Assembly (NCBI GenBank): GCA_030428405.1
Contig: JAUIEH010000237.1
Span: 1 to 5,093 of the forward strand
Length of the DNA: 5,093 bases
Source of the DNA: Alphaproteobacteria bacterium
GTDB taxonomy: Bacteria > Pseudomonadota > Alphaproteobacteria > Caulobacterales > Maricaulaceae
Reading direction: 5' to 3'
The notes under the pieces were generated by a model. That model was not told the DNA's origin and made no database searches. It worked only from the letters and a program-made list of their open reading frames with translations. Shown here piece after piece: positions 1 to 5,093 of this stretch (within the stretch, counting starts at the first letter, position 1; each line of letters starts with the position of its first letter). A program made the position numbers and the translations under genes.

Positions 1-301
1 CATCGGGATCGAACAGCTTGGCGGGCAGGCTCAGGGAATAGACCGCTTCAGGAAGGGAGCGCGGCAGCGCGCCGAACACATAAGGGTCTCCGCCGTCGCC
101 GACGCCGAAAATCACCGTCGAGATGGCGCCGTCTTCGCCCGGACAAAGCACGGTCTCGCCAGGCCGCGCCTTGAACCCTTGCGCTTCAGCAAATTTGGCG
201 GCCGCTGCAGGCGCGTCAGACAGCCCCTCGGCGAGCGCCTCGCTCGTCACGGCGATAATCGGCGTCGCTTTCGCCTTCGCGGCCGCAAACCACTCTTTCA
301 T
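1..301 (-). CDS. Leucyl aminopeptidase family protein (M17-like), N-terminal part, cut by the window edge
   Basis: The minus-strand frame starts at the ATG at 299-301 and runs open through base 1, giving 100 codons of an incomplete protein. It begins MKEWFAAAKAKATPIIAVTS and has no signal peptide, so it is probably cytoplasmic. The segment with a TVIFGVGDGGDPYVFGALP-like stretch (about residues 62-80) resembles the N-terminal domain of alphaproteobacterial M17 leucyl aminopeptidase family proteins, where a region like 'FGLGD..DPFAFGALP' precedes the catalytic domain. Known family members are metal-dependent exopeptidases that remove N-terminal residues from peptides. The catalytic domain and its metal ligands lie outside the window, so activity cannot be judged. 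The start is well supported: AGGAGA sits 8 nt upstream. It is transcribed divergently from the tadD-like gene and probably has nothing to do with pili. The family call rests on recalled similarity of a short, variable domain, so it is moderate. Confidence 0.68.
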   Translation of the reverse strand, partial: MKEWFAAAKAKATPIIAVTSEALAEGLSDAPAAAAKFAEAQGFKARPGETVLCPGEDGAISTVIFGVGDGGDPYVFGALPRSLPEAVYSLSLPAKLFDPD

Positions 302-309
302 CGCCTGTC

Positions 310-315
310 TCTCCT
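310..315 (-). promoter_or_regulatory. Shine-Dalgarno site of the aminopeptidase gene
   Basis: The plus strand reads tctcct here, which is AGGAGA on the coding strand, 8 nt before the ATG at 301. This is the strongest Shine-Dalgarno match for any start at the left end, and it fixes the start of the partial minus-strand gene. Confidence 0.75.
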
Positions 316-370
316 ATCCGACCCTGTGCGCGTCATACGACGTCTGAATGTTGTTCGCGAACCCGCTTCG

Positions 371-387
371 TTAAGGCCCTGTTGACC
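371..387 (+). promoter_or_regulatory. Possible CtrA binding site upstream of the tadD-like gene
   Basis: The sequence reads TTAA, seven bases, then TTGACC. The CtrA consensus known from Caulobacter and relatives is TTAA-N7-TTAA(C), so this differs at one core base (TTGA for TTAA) with exact spacing. It lies 44 nt upstream of the ATG at 432, a sensible promoter position, and such an AT-rich pattern is uncommon in this GC-rich DNA. CtrA controls pilus genes in Caulobacter. A single near-match can arise by chance, so this is a candidate only. Confidence 0.35.
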
Positions 388-431
388 GTAGCGCGCGAGC
401 CTGCGCGTCTGAATTCCTTGTGGGCTTCGCT

Positions 432-1277
432 ATGACACGCCGCACCAACATCTCCGCCAGACGCTCCTTGCGCCTGATTGCGCCCAGCCTGCTGGCGCTC
501 GCAAGCGCCGCCTGCGCGATTGCGCCGCCGCCGACGCCTGAAGAACGCGCAATGCTCGACAGCGCCGAAGCGCGCTCGCTTGCGCCCGCGACGCCGGCCG
601 ACCGCGCCGCCATCGCCAGCGACAATCTCGTCGCGCAGGCGACCTTCTGGGCGCGCGAGCACGAGAACAATCCCGGCGATACCGAAGCCGCGGCGAACTT
701 ATCCAATGTCACGCGACGGCTCGGCAACGCCGAGCGCGCCGCCCAGATCGCCAATCAGGCGCTGGCGCTGGCGCCGGAAAACGCCCCGCTCCTGCTGGCG
801 CTTGGCGCAGCGCTTATCGAAAACGGCCGCGCCCCGGCCGCCGTCGAGCCATTGCGTCGCGCAACGAGCATCGACCGCAACAACACCCGCGCGCTGAACC
901 TGCTCGGCGTGGCGCTCGATCAGACCAATCAGCATGACGCCGCGCGCGAAGCTTATGCGCGCGCCATCGAAATCGACGAGGACAACACGCTGGCGCTGAC
1001 CAATCTCGGTCTCAGCCATGCGCTGTCCGGCGATCCGACGACCGCAGAGACTTATCTGCGTCGCGCAGCCGCTCTGCCGGGCGCAGACATTCGTGTGCGT
1101 TTGAACCTCGCGCTCGCTGTGGCGCTGCAGGGCCGCTACGCGGAAGCCGAGACGATTGCGCTGCAGGATTTGTCGCCGGAAGAAGCCGCGGAGAACATGG
1201 CCTATATCCGCGCCATGACACGTCGGACGACCACGCGCGAGTCAGCCTCGCTGCTGCGCGGCGCGATCGCCGACTAG
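432..1277 (+). CDS. tadD: TadD-like TPR protein of the Flp/tad pilus, probable lipoprotein
   Basis: The protein has 281 residues from the ATG at 432. An in-frame GTG at 420 would add four residues (MGFA). I prefer the ATG because it gives a compact signal peptide; neither start has a strong Shine-Dalgarno site. Residues 1-27 have a basic n-region (RR at 3-4 and 10-11) and a hydrophobic core, IAPSLLALASAA, ending at Cys28. The lipobox is imperfect (Ser at -3), so lipidation is likely but not certain. A Pro/Glu/Ala-rich linker follows. From about residue 84 there are at least four TPR repeats with exact 34-residue periodicity (repeat ends at Asn117, Asn151, Asn185, then about 219). The C-terminal part includes LSPEEAAENMAYIRAM (about 247-262), typical of alphaproteobacterial TadD. 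TadD proteins are thought to act like pilotins in assembling the outer-membrane secretin. Here the gene converges on tadC instead of following it in the same operon. Other TPR lipoproteins cannot be fully excluded, but the pilus context strongly favours TadD. Confidence 0.82.
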   Translation: MTRRTNISARRSLRLIAPSLLALASAACAIAPPPTPEERAMLDSAEARSLAPATPADRAAIASDNLVAQATFWAREHENNPGDTEAAANLSNVTRRLGNAERAAQIANQALALAPENAPLLLALGAALIENGRAPAAVEPLRRATSIDRNNTRALNLLGVALDQTNQHDAAREAYARAIEIDEDNTLALTNLGLSHALSGDPTTAETYLRRAAALPGADIRVRLNLALAVALQGRYAEAETIALQDLSPEEAAENMAYIRAMTRRTTTRESASLLRGAIAD

Positions 1278-1300
1278 ACGCTCCAACGACCTTAGAACGG

Positions 1301-1335
1301 AAGACCGCCCGGACTCCTGGCCCGCGCGGTCTTTT
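1301..1335 (+). terminator. Rho-independent terminator of the tadD-like gene
   Basis: AAGACCGC (1301-1308) pairs perfectly with GCGGTCTT (1326-1333). After a C-C mismatch, an inner CGG/CCG pairing (1310-1312 with 1322-1324) closes a 9-nt loop. The stem runs into TTTT (1332-1335). It begins 23 nt after the tadD stop codon. The T run is short but the stem is strong. On the minus strand it could also back up termination of tadC transcription, but with a poorer T tract. Confidence 0.75.
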
Positions 1336-1349
1336 CGTTTGCGCAATGT

Positions 1350-1376
1350 CGAAACGCGCGCCGGGCGCGCGTTGCG
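1350..1376 (-). terminator. Hairpin likely terminating the cpaE-cpaF-tadB-tadC operon
   Basis: AACGCGCGCC (1353-1362) and GGCGCGCGTT (1364-1373) form a perfect 10-bp inverted repeat around one central base, with further CG/CG pairing outside an A-G mismatch. On the minus strand it starts within a few bases of the tadC stop codon and ends in TTT. The stem is very GC-rich but the T tract is minimal, so intrinsic termination is plausible rather than certain. Any transcript passing it would meet the second hairpin at 1301-1333. Confidence 0.5.
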
Positions 1377-1377
1377 C

Positions 1378-2358
1378 TCAGCCCATTTGCTGGAAGCGGA
1401 TGATGGCCGGGCCGAGAATGACGACGAACAGGACCGGCAGGAAGAACAGGATCATCGGCACGGTGAGCTTGGCCGGCAGCGAGGCCGCCTTCTTCTCCGC
1501 CGCCGCCAGGCGCATATCGCGATTTTCCTTCGCCATTACGCGCAAGGCCGAGCCAAGCGGCGTGCCGTAGCGTTCCGCCTGGATGAGCGCGGTCGCCACC
1601 GCCCTAACGCCGGAATGGTTCGTCCGCTTGCCCATGTTCTCATAAGCCTGACGGCGTTCCTGAAGATAGGACAGTTCCGCCGTGGTCAGAGAAAGCTCTT
1701 CGGCGAGTTCAATCGAAGCCGGACCGATTTCGGAAGCGACTTTGGCGAACGCCGCTTCAATCGACATGCCCGCTTCAACGCAGATCAAGAGCAGGTCGAG
1801 CGCGTCCGGAAAGGCGCCCATGATCGACTCACGGCGCTTCTGGGCGAGGTTGGACAGATAGATTCCCGGCAGGTGGTAGCCGATATAGGCGCCCGCCACG
1901 CAGACGGCGATTTTGAAGATGTCGGAAAGACCGTGATCGTTGACGCCGAACAGATAAAGCCCCGCGCCCACGAACAGGACGATCGGCATCGTCATGCGGA
2001 AGAAGTAAAATGTTGCAACCGGACGCGATCCGCGCAAACCGGCCTGCATCATCTTGTCTTCGAGCTTGGGGTCTTCGAGCAGCTTGGCGAGGTTCAGCCG
2101 GTCGACGATATTCCGTGTAAAGGTCTTATTCGTATCGCGCAGACGCCCGCCGCGCTCATTGGCGCGAATATGGGCGAGGCTCGCCTGGCGCAGTCTCTCG
2201 CGCTCGGTGGCGACCGCCTTGATGCGTGCGGAGAACTTGTTGCTTCCCAGCAGCGGCGCGGCCAGCGTGACGATTGTCGCGAACACCGCGATGCCCGCGG
2301 TGATCATCGCGATCGAACCGTCAGCGAGAATGAAGTCCGTGAATTCCGCGAAGTTCAT
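1378..2358 (-). CDS. tadC: TadC, inner-membrane platform protein of the Flp/tad pilus (T2SSF family)
   Basis: The protein has 326 residues, a usual length for TadC. TadC pairs with TadB to form the inner-membrane platform that couples the TadA/CpaF ATPase to pilus assembly; both are related to type II secretion GspF. Hydrophobic segments lie at about residues 13-36, 117-138, 147-168 and 297-320. The T2SSF domain begins near residue 183 with FPDALDLLLICVEAGMSIE and continues to the last membrane segment, passing ALIQAERYGTPLGSALRVMA (259-276 region) and AEKKAASLPAKLTVPMILFF (287-306), all highly characteristic of alphaproteobacterial TadC. The ATG at 2358 follows the tadB stop after 10 nt, and AAGG (2367-2370), overlapping that stop codon, serves as ribosome binding site at 8 nt spacing. 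It is the last gene of the minus-strand operon and equals CpaH in Caulobacter naming. No damage is seen. Confidence 0.93.
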   Translation of the reverse strand: MNFAEFTDFILADGSIAMITAGIAVFATIVTLAAPLLGSNKFSARIKAVATERERLRQASLAHIRANERGGRLRDTNKTFTRNIVDRLNLAKLLEDPKLEDKMMQAGLRGSRPVATFYFFRMTMPIVLFVGAGLYLFGVNDHGLSDIFKIAVCVAGAYIGYHLPGIYLSNLAQKRRESIMGAFPDALDLLLICVEAGMSIEAAFAKVASEIGPASIELAEELSLTTAELSYLQERRQAYENMGKRTNHSGVRAVATALIQAERYGTPLGSALRVMAKENRDMRLAAAEKKAASLPAKLTVPMILFFLPVLFVVILGPAIIRFQQMG

Positions 2359-2368
2359 GCCGGCCGCC

Positions 2369-3364
2369 TTAGATCTTGAACGAGACCATGCGCTTCATCA
2401 CGAAGACGCCGGTGGCCATCCAGAGCGCGCCGCCAAGCAGCATCATCTTTCCGAGCGGTTCGGTGAACATCAAAGAGATGTAGGACGGCGTCGTGAAATA
2501 GACGATGCCCATGACGCCGGGCGGCAGCGAGCCGATGATCAGCGCGGACGCTTTTGCTTCCGAGGACAGCGCCTGAATCTTTTCACGCATCAATTTGCGC
2601 GAGCGCAGAACGGCGGAGAGATTGTTCAGCGCTTCGGAGAGATTGCCGCCGGTCTTTTGCTGGATCGCCAGGACCGTGCCGAAGAAATTCAGCTCCGGCG
2701 CGGGCATGCGCTCATACATTTTGCGCAGGCCGTCTTCGAGCGACACGCCGACAGACTGACCTTCAACGAGATAGAGAAACTCCGTGCGCAGCGGTTCGGG
2801 CGCCTCCGCCGCGATGATCTTCAAGCACTCATTCAGCGGCAGGCCGGATTTCACGCCGCGCACGATGACGTCGATCGAGTTGGCGAATTCGGCTGAGAAT
2901 TTCTTCAAGCGGCGCTTGCGCGCGGAGCCCAGGAACCAGCGCGGCAGACCGAAGCCGCCGACAAATGCGCCGGCGGCGGCGATGTAGAGCGGCCGGCCGG
3001 TCAAGAACAGGACGGCGAAGAACACGACGGCGACGCCAAGCGAAGCGAGCCAGAAGGTCTGTGGCGTGAAGTCGAAGCCAGCCTGCTCGATGCGCGATTT
3101 CAGCGTCAGGGACTTTTTGCGTTCCGCACGCTGTCGTTCTTCGAGATCTTTGAGCGTTTCCTGAACCTGCTTGCGGCGCTGCGCGGTCGGATCCATGACC
3201 GCGTTCTGGCGCTTGCCGCGCAGGCGCGCTTGCGCGCCGGCCGCCTGCACGCGCTTTTTGGGGGCGCGCGCGCCGCTCGGCGCCGTCAGCGCCCAGCCGA
3301 CGCCGGCGATCGCAACGAACGATGCGACGACGACCAGCGGCATCATGGGATCTTCGCCGAACAT
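2369..3364 (-). CDS. tadB: TadB, inner-membrane platform protein of the Flp/tad pilus (T2SSF family)
   Basis: The protein has 331 residues, typical of TadB. It is the partner of TadC in the inner-membrane platform (CpaG in Caulobacter naming). An N-terminal membrane segment lies at about residues 8-28. A basic, partly coiled-coil-like cytoplasmic stretch follows at about 32-90 (PKKRVQ, QRRKQVQETLKDLEERQRAERKK). Two close membrane segments occupy about 103-142. The T2SSF cytoplasmic domain begins near 160 with FANSIDVIVRGVKSGLPLNE and includes QQKTGGNLSEALNNLS (235-250), a hallmark of the family. Two final membrane segments lie at about 272-292 and 306-324. The ATG at 3364 is 6 nt past the cpaF stop and has a strong GGAGGG Shine-Dalgarno site 10 nt upstream. 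In-frame Met7 and Met8 are less well placed for that site. The gene is intact and probably translationally coupled to cpaF. Confidence 0.93.
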   Translation of the reverse strand: MFGEDPMMPLVVVASFVAIAGVGWALTAPSGARAPKKRVQAAGAQARLRGKRQNAVMDPTAQRRKQVQETLKDLEERQRAERKKSLTLKSRIEQAGFDFTPQTFWLASLGVAVVFFAVLFLTGRPLYIAAAGAFVGGFGLPRWFLGSARKRRLKKFSAEFANSIDVIVRGVKSGLPLNECLKIIAAEAPEPLRTEFLYLVEGQSVGVSLEDGLRKMYERMPAPELNFFGTVLAIQQKTGGNLSEALNNLSAVLRSRKLMREKIQALSSEAKASALIIGSLPPGVMGIVYFTTPSYISLMFTEPLGKMMLLGGALWMATGVFVMKRMVSFKI

Positions 3365-3370
3365 CGTCGC

Positions 3371-4894
3371 CTATCCCTCCGCTGCGTCGAGAGCTTCGGC
3401 GAGTTCGCGCTCGAGACCGAAATAGCGGGCGCGGTCCCAGAATTTCGGCCGCGCAATGCCGGTCGAGCGGTGGGCGCCGATAATGCGGCCGGTAGCGTCC
3501 TCGCCTTCGATTTCGAAGTTCAACAGGTCCTGGGTGACGATCACGTCGCCTTCCATGCCCAGCACCTCGGTGACCTTGGTGATGCGGCGCGTGCCGTCGC
3601 GCAGACGGGCCGCCTGAATGACGACGTCGATGGAGCCGACGATCATTTCTTTGATCGTTTTCGAAGGCAGCGAGAAGCCGCCCATCGTGATCATCGATTC
3701 AAGACGCGACAGCGCCTCGCGCGGCGAGTTGGAGTGCAGCGTGCCCATCGAGCCGTCATGGCCGGTATTCATGGCCTGCAGGAGGTCGAAGGCTTCCGGT
3801 CCGCGCACCTCGCCGACGATGATCCGTTCAGGACGCATGCGCAGGCAGTTCTTGACCAGGTCGCGCATCGTGACCTGGCCCTGGCCTTCAAGATTGGGCG
3901 GGCGTGTTTCCAGCCGCACGACGTGAGGCTGTTGGAGCTGCAGTTCGGCGGCGTCCTCGCAGGTCACGACGCGCTCGGCGGCGTCGATGAACGCGGTCAG
4001 ACAGTTGAGCAAGGTCGTCTTGCCCGAACCCGTGCCGCCCGAGATGAGGACGTTGCAGCGACAAGCGCCGATGACGGACAGAACTCGCGCCCCTTCCGGC
4101 GTGATCGAATTGAATTCGACCAGGTTCTTCATCGTCAGCTTGTCTTTTTTAAACTTACGAATGGTGAGCGTCGGCCCGTCCAGCGCCAGCGGCGGCGCGA
4201 TGACGTTGACGCGAGAACCATCTGCGAGACGCGCGTCGCAGATCGGCGAACTCTCATCGACCCGGCGGCCGACCTGGCTCACGATCCGCTGACAGATATT
4301 CATCAGCTGCGCGTTGTCGCGGAAGCGGATATTTGTGCGCTGAACCTTGCCGTTCACCTCGATGAAGACATGGTCGGCGCCGTTGACCATGATGTCGGCG
4401 ATGTCGTCGCGCGCCAGCAGAGGCTCGAGCGGGCCATAGCCGAGAACGTCGTTGCAGATGTCCTGCAGGAGCTGTTCCTGCTCCGACACCGACATCGCGA
4501 CATTCTTGATCGAGATGATTTCCGTGACGATGTCGCGGATCTCTTCGCGCGCGGCGGATGCCTCAAGCCGGGCAAGCTGACCAAGATCGATCGTATCGAT
4601 CAGCGCGTTGAAGATCGTGGTTTTGACTTCGTAGTATTTTTCCGAGCGGTCGCTGGAGGCTTCCACCGGCTTCGCCGAGGCTTTCGCAACGGGCTTTCCG
4701 GCGGCAGGCTTGGTTGCGGGCTTGGGCGCAGGTTTCGGAGCGGGCTTGGCGGCAGGACGCGGCGCGCTCGACGCCGGCGCGGCTGCAGCCGGTTGCGCAG
4801 GCGCAGCCGGAGCAGCCGGAGGGCTGCTAGGTTCCTGCGCCGGGCTCGACGCATCAGGCGATTTGTTCGCCCCCGCTACGCGCTTGCCGAACAT
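3371..4894 (-). CDS. cpaF: CpaF/TadA, secretion ATPase of the Flp/tad pilus
   Basis: The protein has 507 residues and belongs to the VirB11/GspE-type secretion ATPases. As a cytoplasmic hexamer at the base of the pilus it powers pilin polymerisation; in Caulobacter CpaF is reported to drive both extension and retraction. The N-terminus starts MFGKR and continues as a low-complexity Ala/Pro/Lys/Ser-rich linker to about residue 80. A helical N-terminal domain follows (about 85-240; LGYGPLEPLL at 151-160, DIADIMVNG at 164-172). The ATPase core contains Walker A GGTGSGKTT (286-294, Lys292), an Asp box with CEDAAELQL (312-320), Walker B IIVGEVRG (358-365, Glu362), and the His box GHDGSMGTLHSN (378-389, His379 and His387). 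All key residues are present, so it should be active. The ATG at 4894 is 3 nt after the cpaE stop with no clear Shine-Dalgarno site, implying coupled translation. The conserved MFGKR start supports this choice. No truncation is visible. Confidence 0.96.
   Translation of the reverse strand: MFGKRVAGANKSPDASSPAQEPSSPPAAPAAPAQPAAAAPASSAPRPAAKPAPKPAPKPATKPAAGKPVAKASAKPVEASSDRSEKYYEVKTTIFNALIDTIDLGQLARLEASAAREEIRDIVTEIISIKNVAMSVSEQEQLLQDICNDVLGYGPLEPLLARDDIADIMVNGADHVFIEVNGKVQRTNIRFRDNAQLMNICQRIVSQVGRRVDESSPICDARLADGSRVNVIAPPLALDGPTLTIRKFKKDKLTMKNLVEFNSITPEGARVLSVIGACRCNVLISGGTGSGKTTLLNCLTAFIDAAERVVTCEDAAELQLQQPHVVRLETRPPNLEGQGQVTMRDLVKNCLRMRPERIIVGEVRGPEAFDLLQAMNTGHDGSMGTLHSNSPREALSRLESMITMGGFSLPSKTIKEMIVGSIDVVIQAARLRDGTRRITKVTEVLGMEGDVIVTQDLLNFEIEGEDATGRIIGAHRSTGIARPKFWDRARYFGLERELAEALDAAEG
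3375..3380 (-). promoter_or_regulatory. Shine-Dalgarno site of tadB, inside the cpaF 3' end
   Basis: The coding strand reads GGAGGG here, within the Glu-Gly codons that end CpaF just before its TAG stop, and 10 nt before the tadB ATG. This placement suggests translational coupling between cpaF and tadB and decides the tadB start in favour of Met1. Confidence 0.7.
4667..4750 (-). repeat. Pro-Ala-Lys-rich low-complexity tract in the CpaF N-terminal linker
   Basis: Codons for about residues 49-76 of CpaF encode repeated Lys-Pro-Ala units (AKPAPKPAPKPATKPA and variants), within a longer Ala/Pro/Ser-rich stretch covering about residues 15-80. The DNA is correspondingly repetitive, with recurring ggcttgg/gcgggctt-type blocks. 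Such linkers are common and variable in length in CpaF proteins. Expected character: disordered, positively charged, extended. Repeat-number variation between strains is possible. Confidence 0.7.
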
Positions 4895-4897
4895 CTT

Positions 4898-5093
4898 TTA
4901 CCGCGCCCGCCCCATGAATTTTGAGATGAGGCCGGTCTGACGCGCGACCATGGTCCGCCCAACCAGACCAAGCGCGAAATTGCGGATCGCTTCGGACGGC
5001 TTGGCGTCGGACTTCACCTCGAAGATCATCTGACCGTTATTCGCCGCGGCGCCGAACAGCGTCGGCTCGAACGGCACGACCATGTCCACGCGC
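4898..5093 (-). CDS. cpaE: CpaE/TadZ, pilus-localising ATPase, C-terminal end only
   Basis: The minus-strand frame enters from the right edge and stops at the TAA at 4898-4900, leaving 64 C-terminal codons. The GTG at 5089 is an internal valine codon (an Arg codon precedes it in frame), not a start. The stretch VVPFEPTLFGAAANNGQM followed by a Lys/Ala-rich helix and LVGRT matches the end of CpaE proteins, where 'IPFDP..FG.AANNGQM' is characteristic. CpaE/TadZ is a MinD/ParA-like protein that places the pilus machinery at the cell pole. The receiver-like N-terminal domain and the deviant Walker A motif lie beyond the window and cannot be inspected. It is the first visible gene of the operon and is separated from cpaF by only 3 nt. 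Confidence 0.88.
   Translation of the reverse strand, partial: RVDMVVPFEPTLFGAAANNGQMIFEVKSDAKPSEAIRNFALGLVGRTMVARQTGLISKFMGRAR

Larger units (their letters stand above)
302..431. promoter_or_regulatory. Divergent promoter region between the aminopeptidase and tadD-like genes
   Basis: This non-coding stretch separates two genes that start in opposite directions, so it should contain both promoters. Directly visible elements are a perfect 10-bp palindrome GTTCGCGAAC (353-362), a CtrA-like direct repeat (371-387) whose second half, TTGACC at 382-387, also resembles a -35 box for the plus strand, and a weak minus-strand -10-like TATGAC (332-337). No convincing -10 box follows the plus-strand TTGACC at 16-18 nt. 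Promoter positions are therefore inferred from gene layout rather than read with certainty. Confidence 0.45.

Noticed and set aside
123..385. Small plus-strand open frames over the aminopeptidase gene and the promoter region
   Set aside because: They overlap the supported minus-strand gene, lack ribosome binding sites and encode no recognisable protein.
420..431. GTG at 420 as the start of the tadD-like gene
   Set aside because: It is possible but adds only MGFA ahead of a normal basic n-region and has no ribosome binding site. The ATG at 432 gives a better-shaped signal peptide. The choice is not decisive.
1339..2379. A 346-codon open frame on the plus strand antisense to tadC
   Set aside because: Same reason: low-complexity Arg/His/Asp/Glu-rich translation with no family resemblance, directly opposite an intact tadC.
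4139..4158. An A/T-rich run (AAAAAAG on the coding strand) in cpaF as a possible frameshift site
   Set aside because: The zero frame reads TTT AAA AAA GAC, which does not fit the A AAA AAG slippery phase. The encoded KFKKDKLT stretch is ordinary conserved CpaF sequence and the frame stays open through it.
3230..4924. A 564-codon open frame on the plus strand antisense to cpaF and the tadB 5' end
   Set aside because: It is a shadow of the real genes: high-GC codon use on the minus strand leaves the opposite frame open. Its translation is Arg/Asp/His-rich with no recognisable domain, while the minus-strand frames carry full conserved motifs.
1..5093. Mobile element, CRISPR array, tRNA/rRNA or an undescribed defence or other novel system
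   Set aside because: No transposase or integrase frame, terminal inverted repeat pair, regular spaced repeat or tRNA-like cloverleaf is visible. All substantial genes fall into known pilus or peptidase families.

Overview
This window is part of a tad (tight adherence)/cpa Flp-type IVc pilus locus from a GC-rich proteobacterium. It is most likely an alphaproteobacterium of the Caulobacterales/Hyphomicrobiales type. The reasons are the gene order cpaE-cpaF-tadB-tadC, the CpaF N-terminus starting MFGKR, the CpaE tail with an AANNGQM-like motif, and a TadD-like TPR lipoprotein next door. I cannot name the genus.

Layout from left to right. Bases 1-301 (minus) hold the first 100 codons of a protein that looks like an M17 leucyl aminopeptidase family member; the gene leaves the window at base 1. 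Bases 302-431 are a divergent intergenic region with a good ribosome binding site for the aminopeptidase, a perfect 10-bp palindrome, and a one-mismatch CtrA-like site ahead of the plus-strand gene. Bases 432-1277 (plus) encode an exported TPR protein resembling TadD. Bases 1278-1377 separate two convergent genes and carry two hairpins, one suited to terminating each strand. Bases 1378-5093 (minus) are a tightly packed operon transcribed right to left: the cpaE 3' end, cpaF/tadA, tadB, tadC, with gaps of only 3, 6 and 10 nt.

Working model. CpaE (a MinD/ParA-like ATPase) localises the pilus machine at the cell pole. CpaF/TadA is the hexameric secretion ATPase that powers pilus dynamics. TadB and TadC are the paired inner-membrane platform proteins (T2SSF domains). 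TadD is an outer-membrane-directed TPR lipoprotein thought to help secretin assembly. The secretin, prepilin peptidase and pilin genes are not in the window; they would be expected to the right, upstream of cpaE.

I see no mobile element, CRISPR array, tRNA or rRNA, and no evidence of an undescribed system. The points most worth a second look are the possible CtrA site in front of tadD, the inverted (convergent) placement of tadD relative to the tad operon, and the paired terminators between them.
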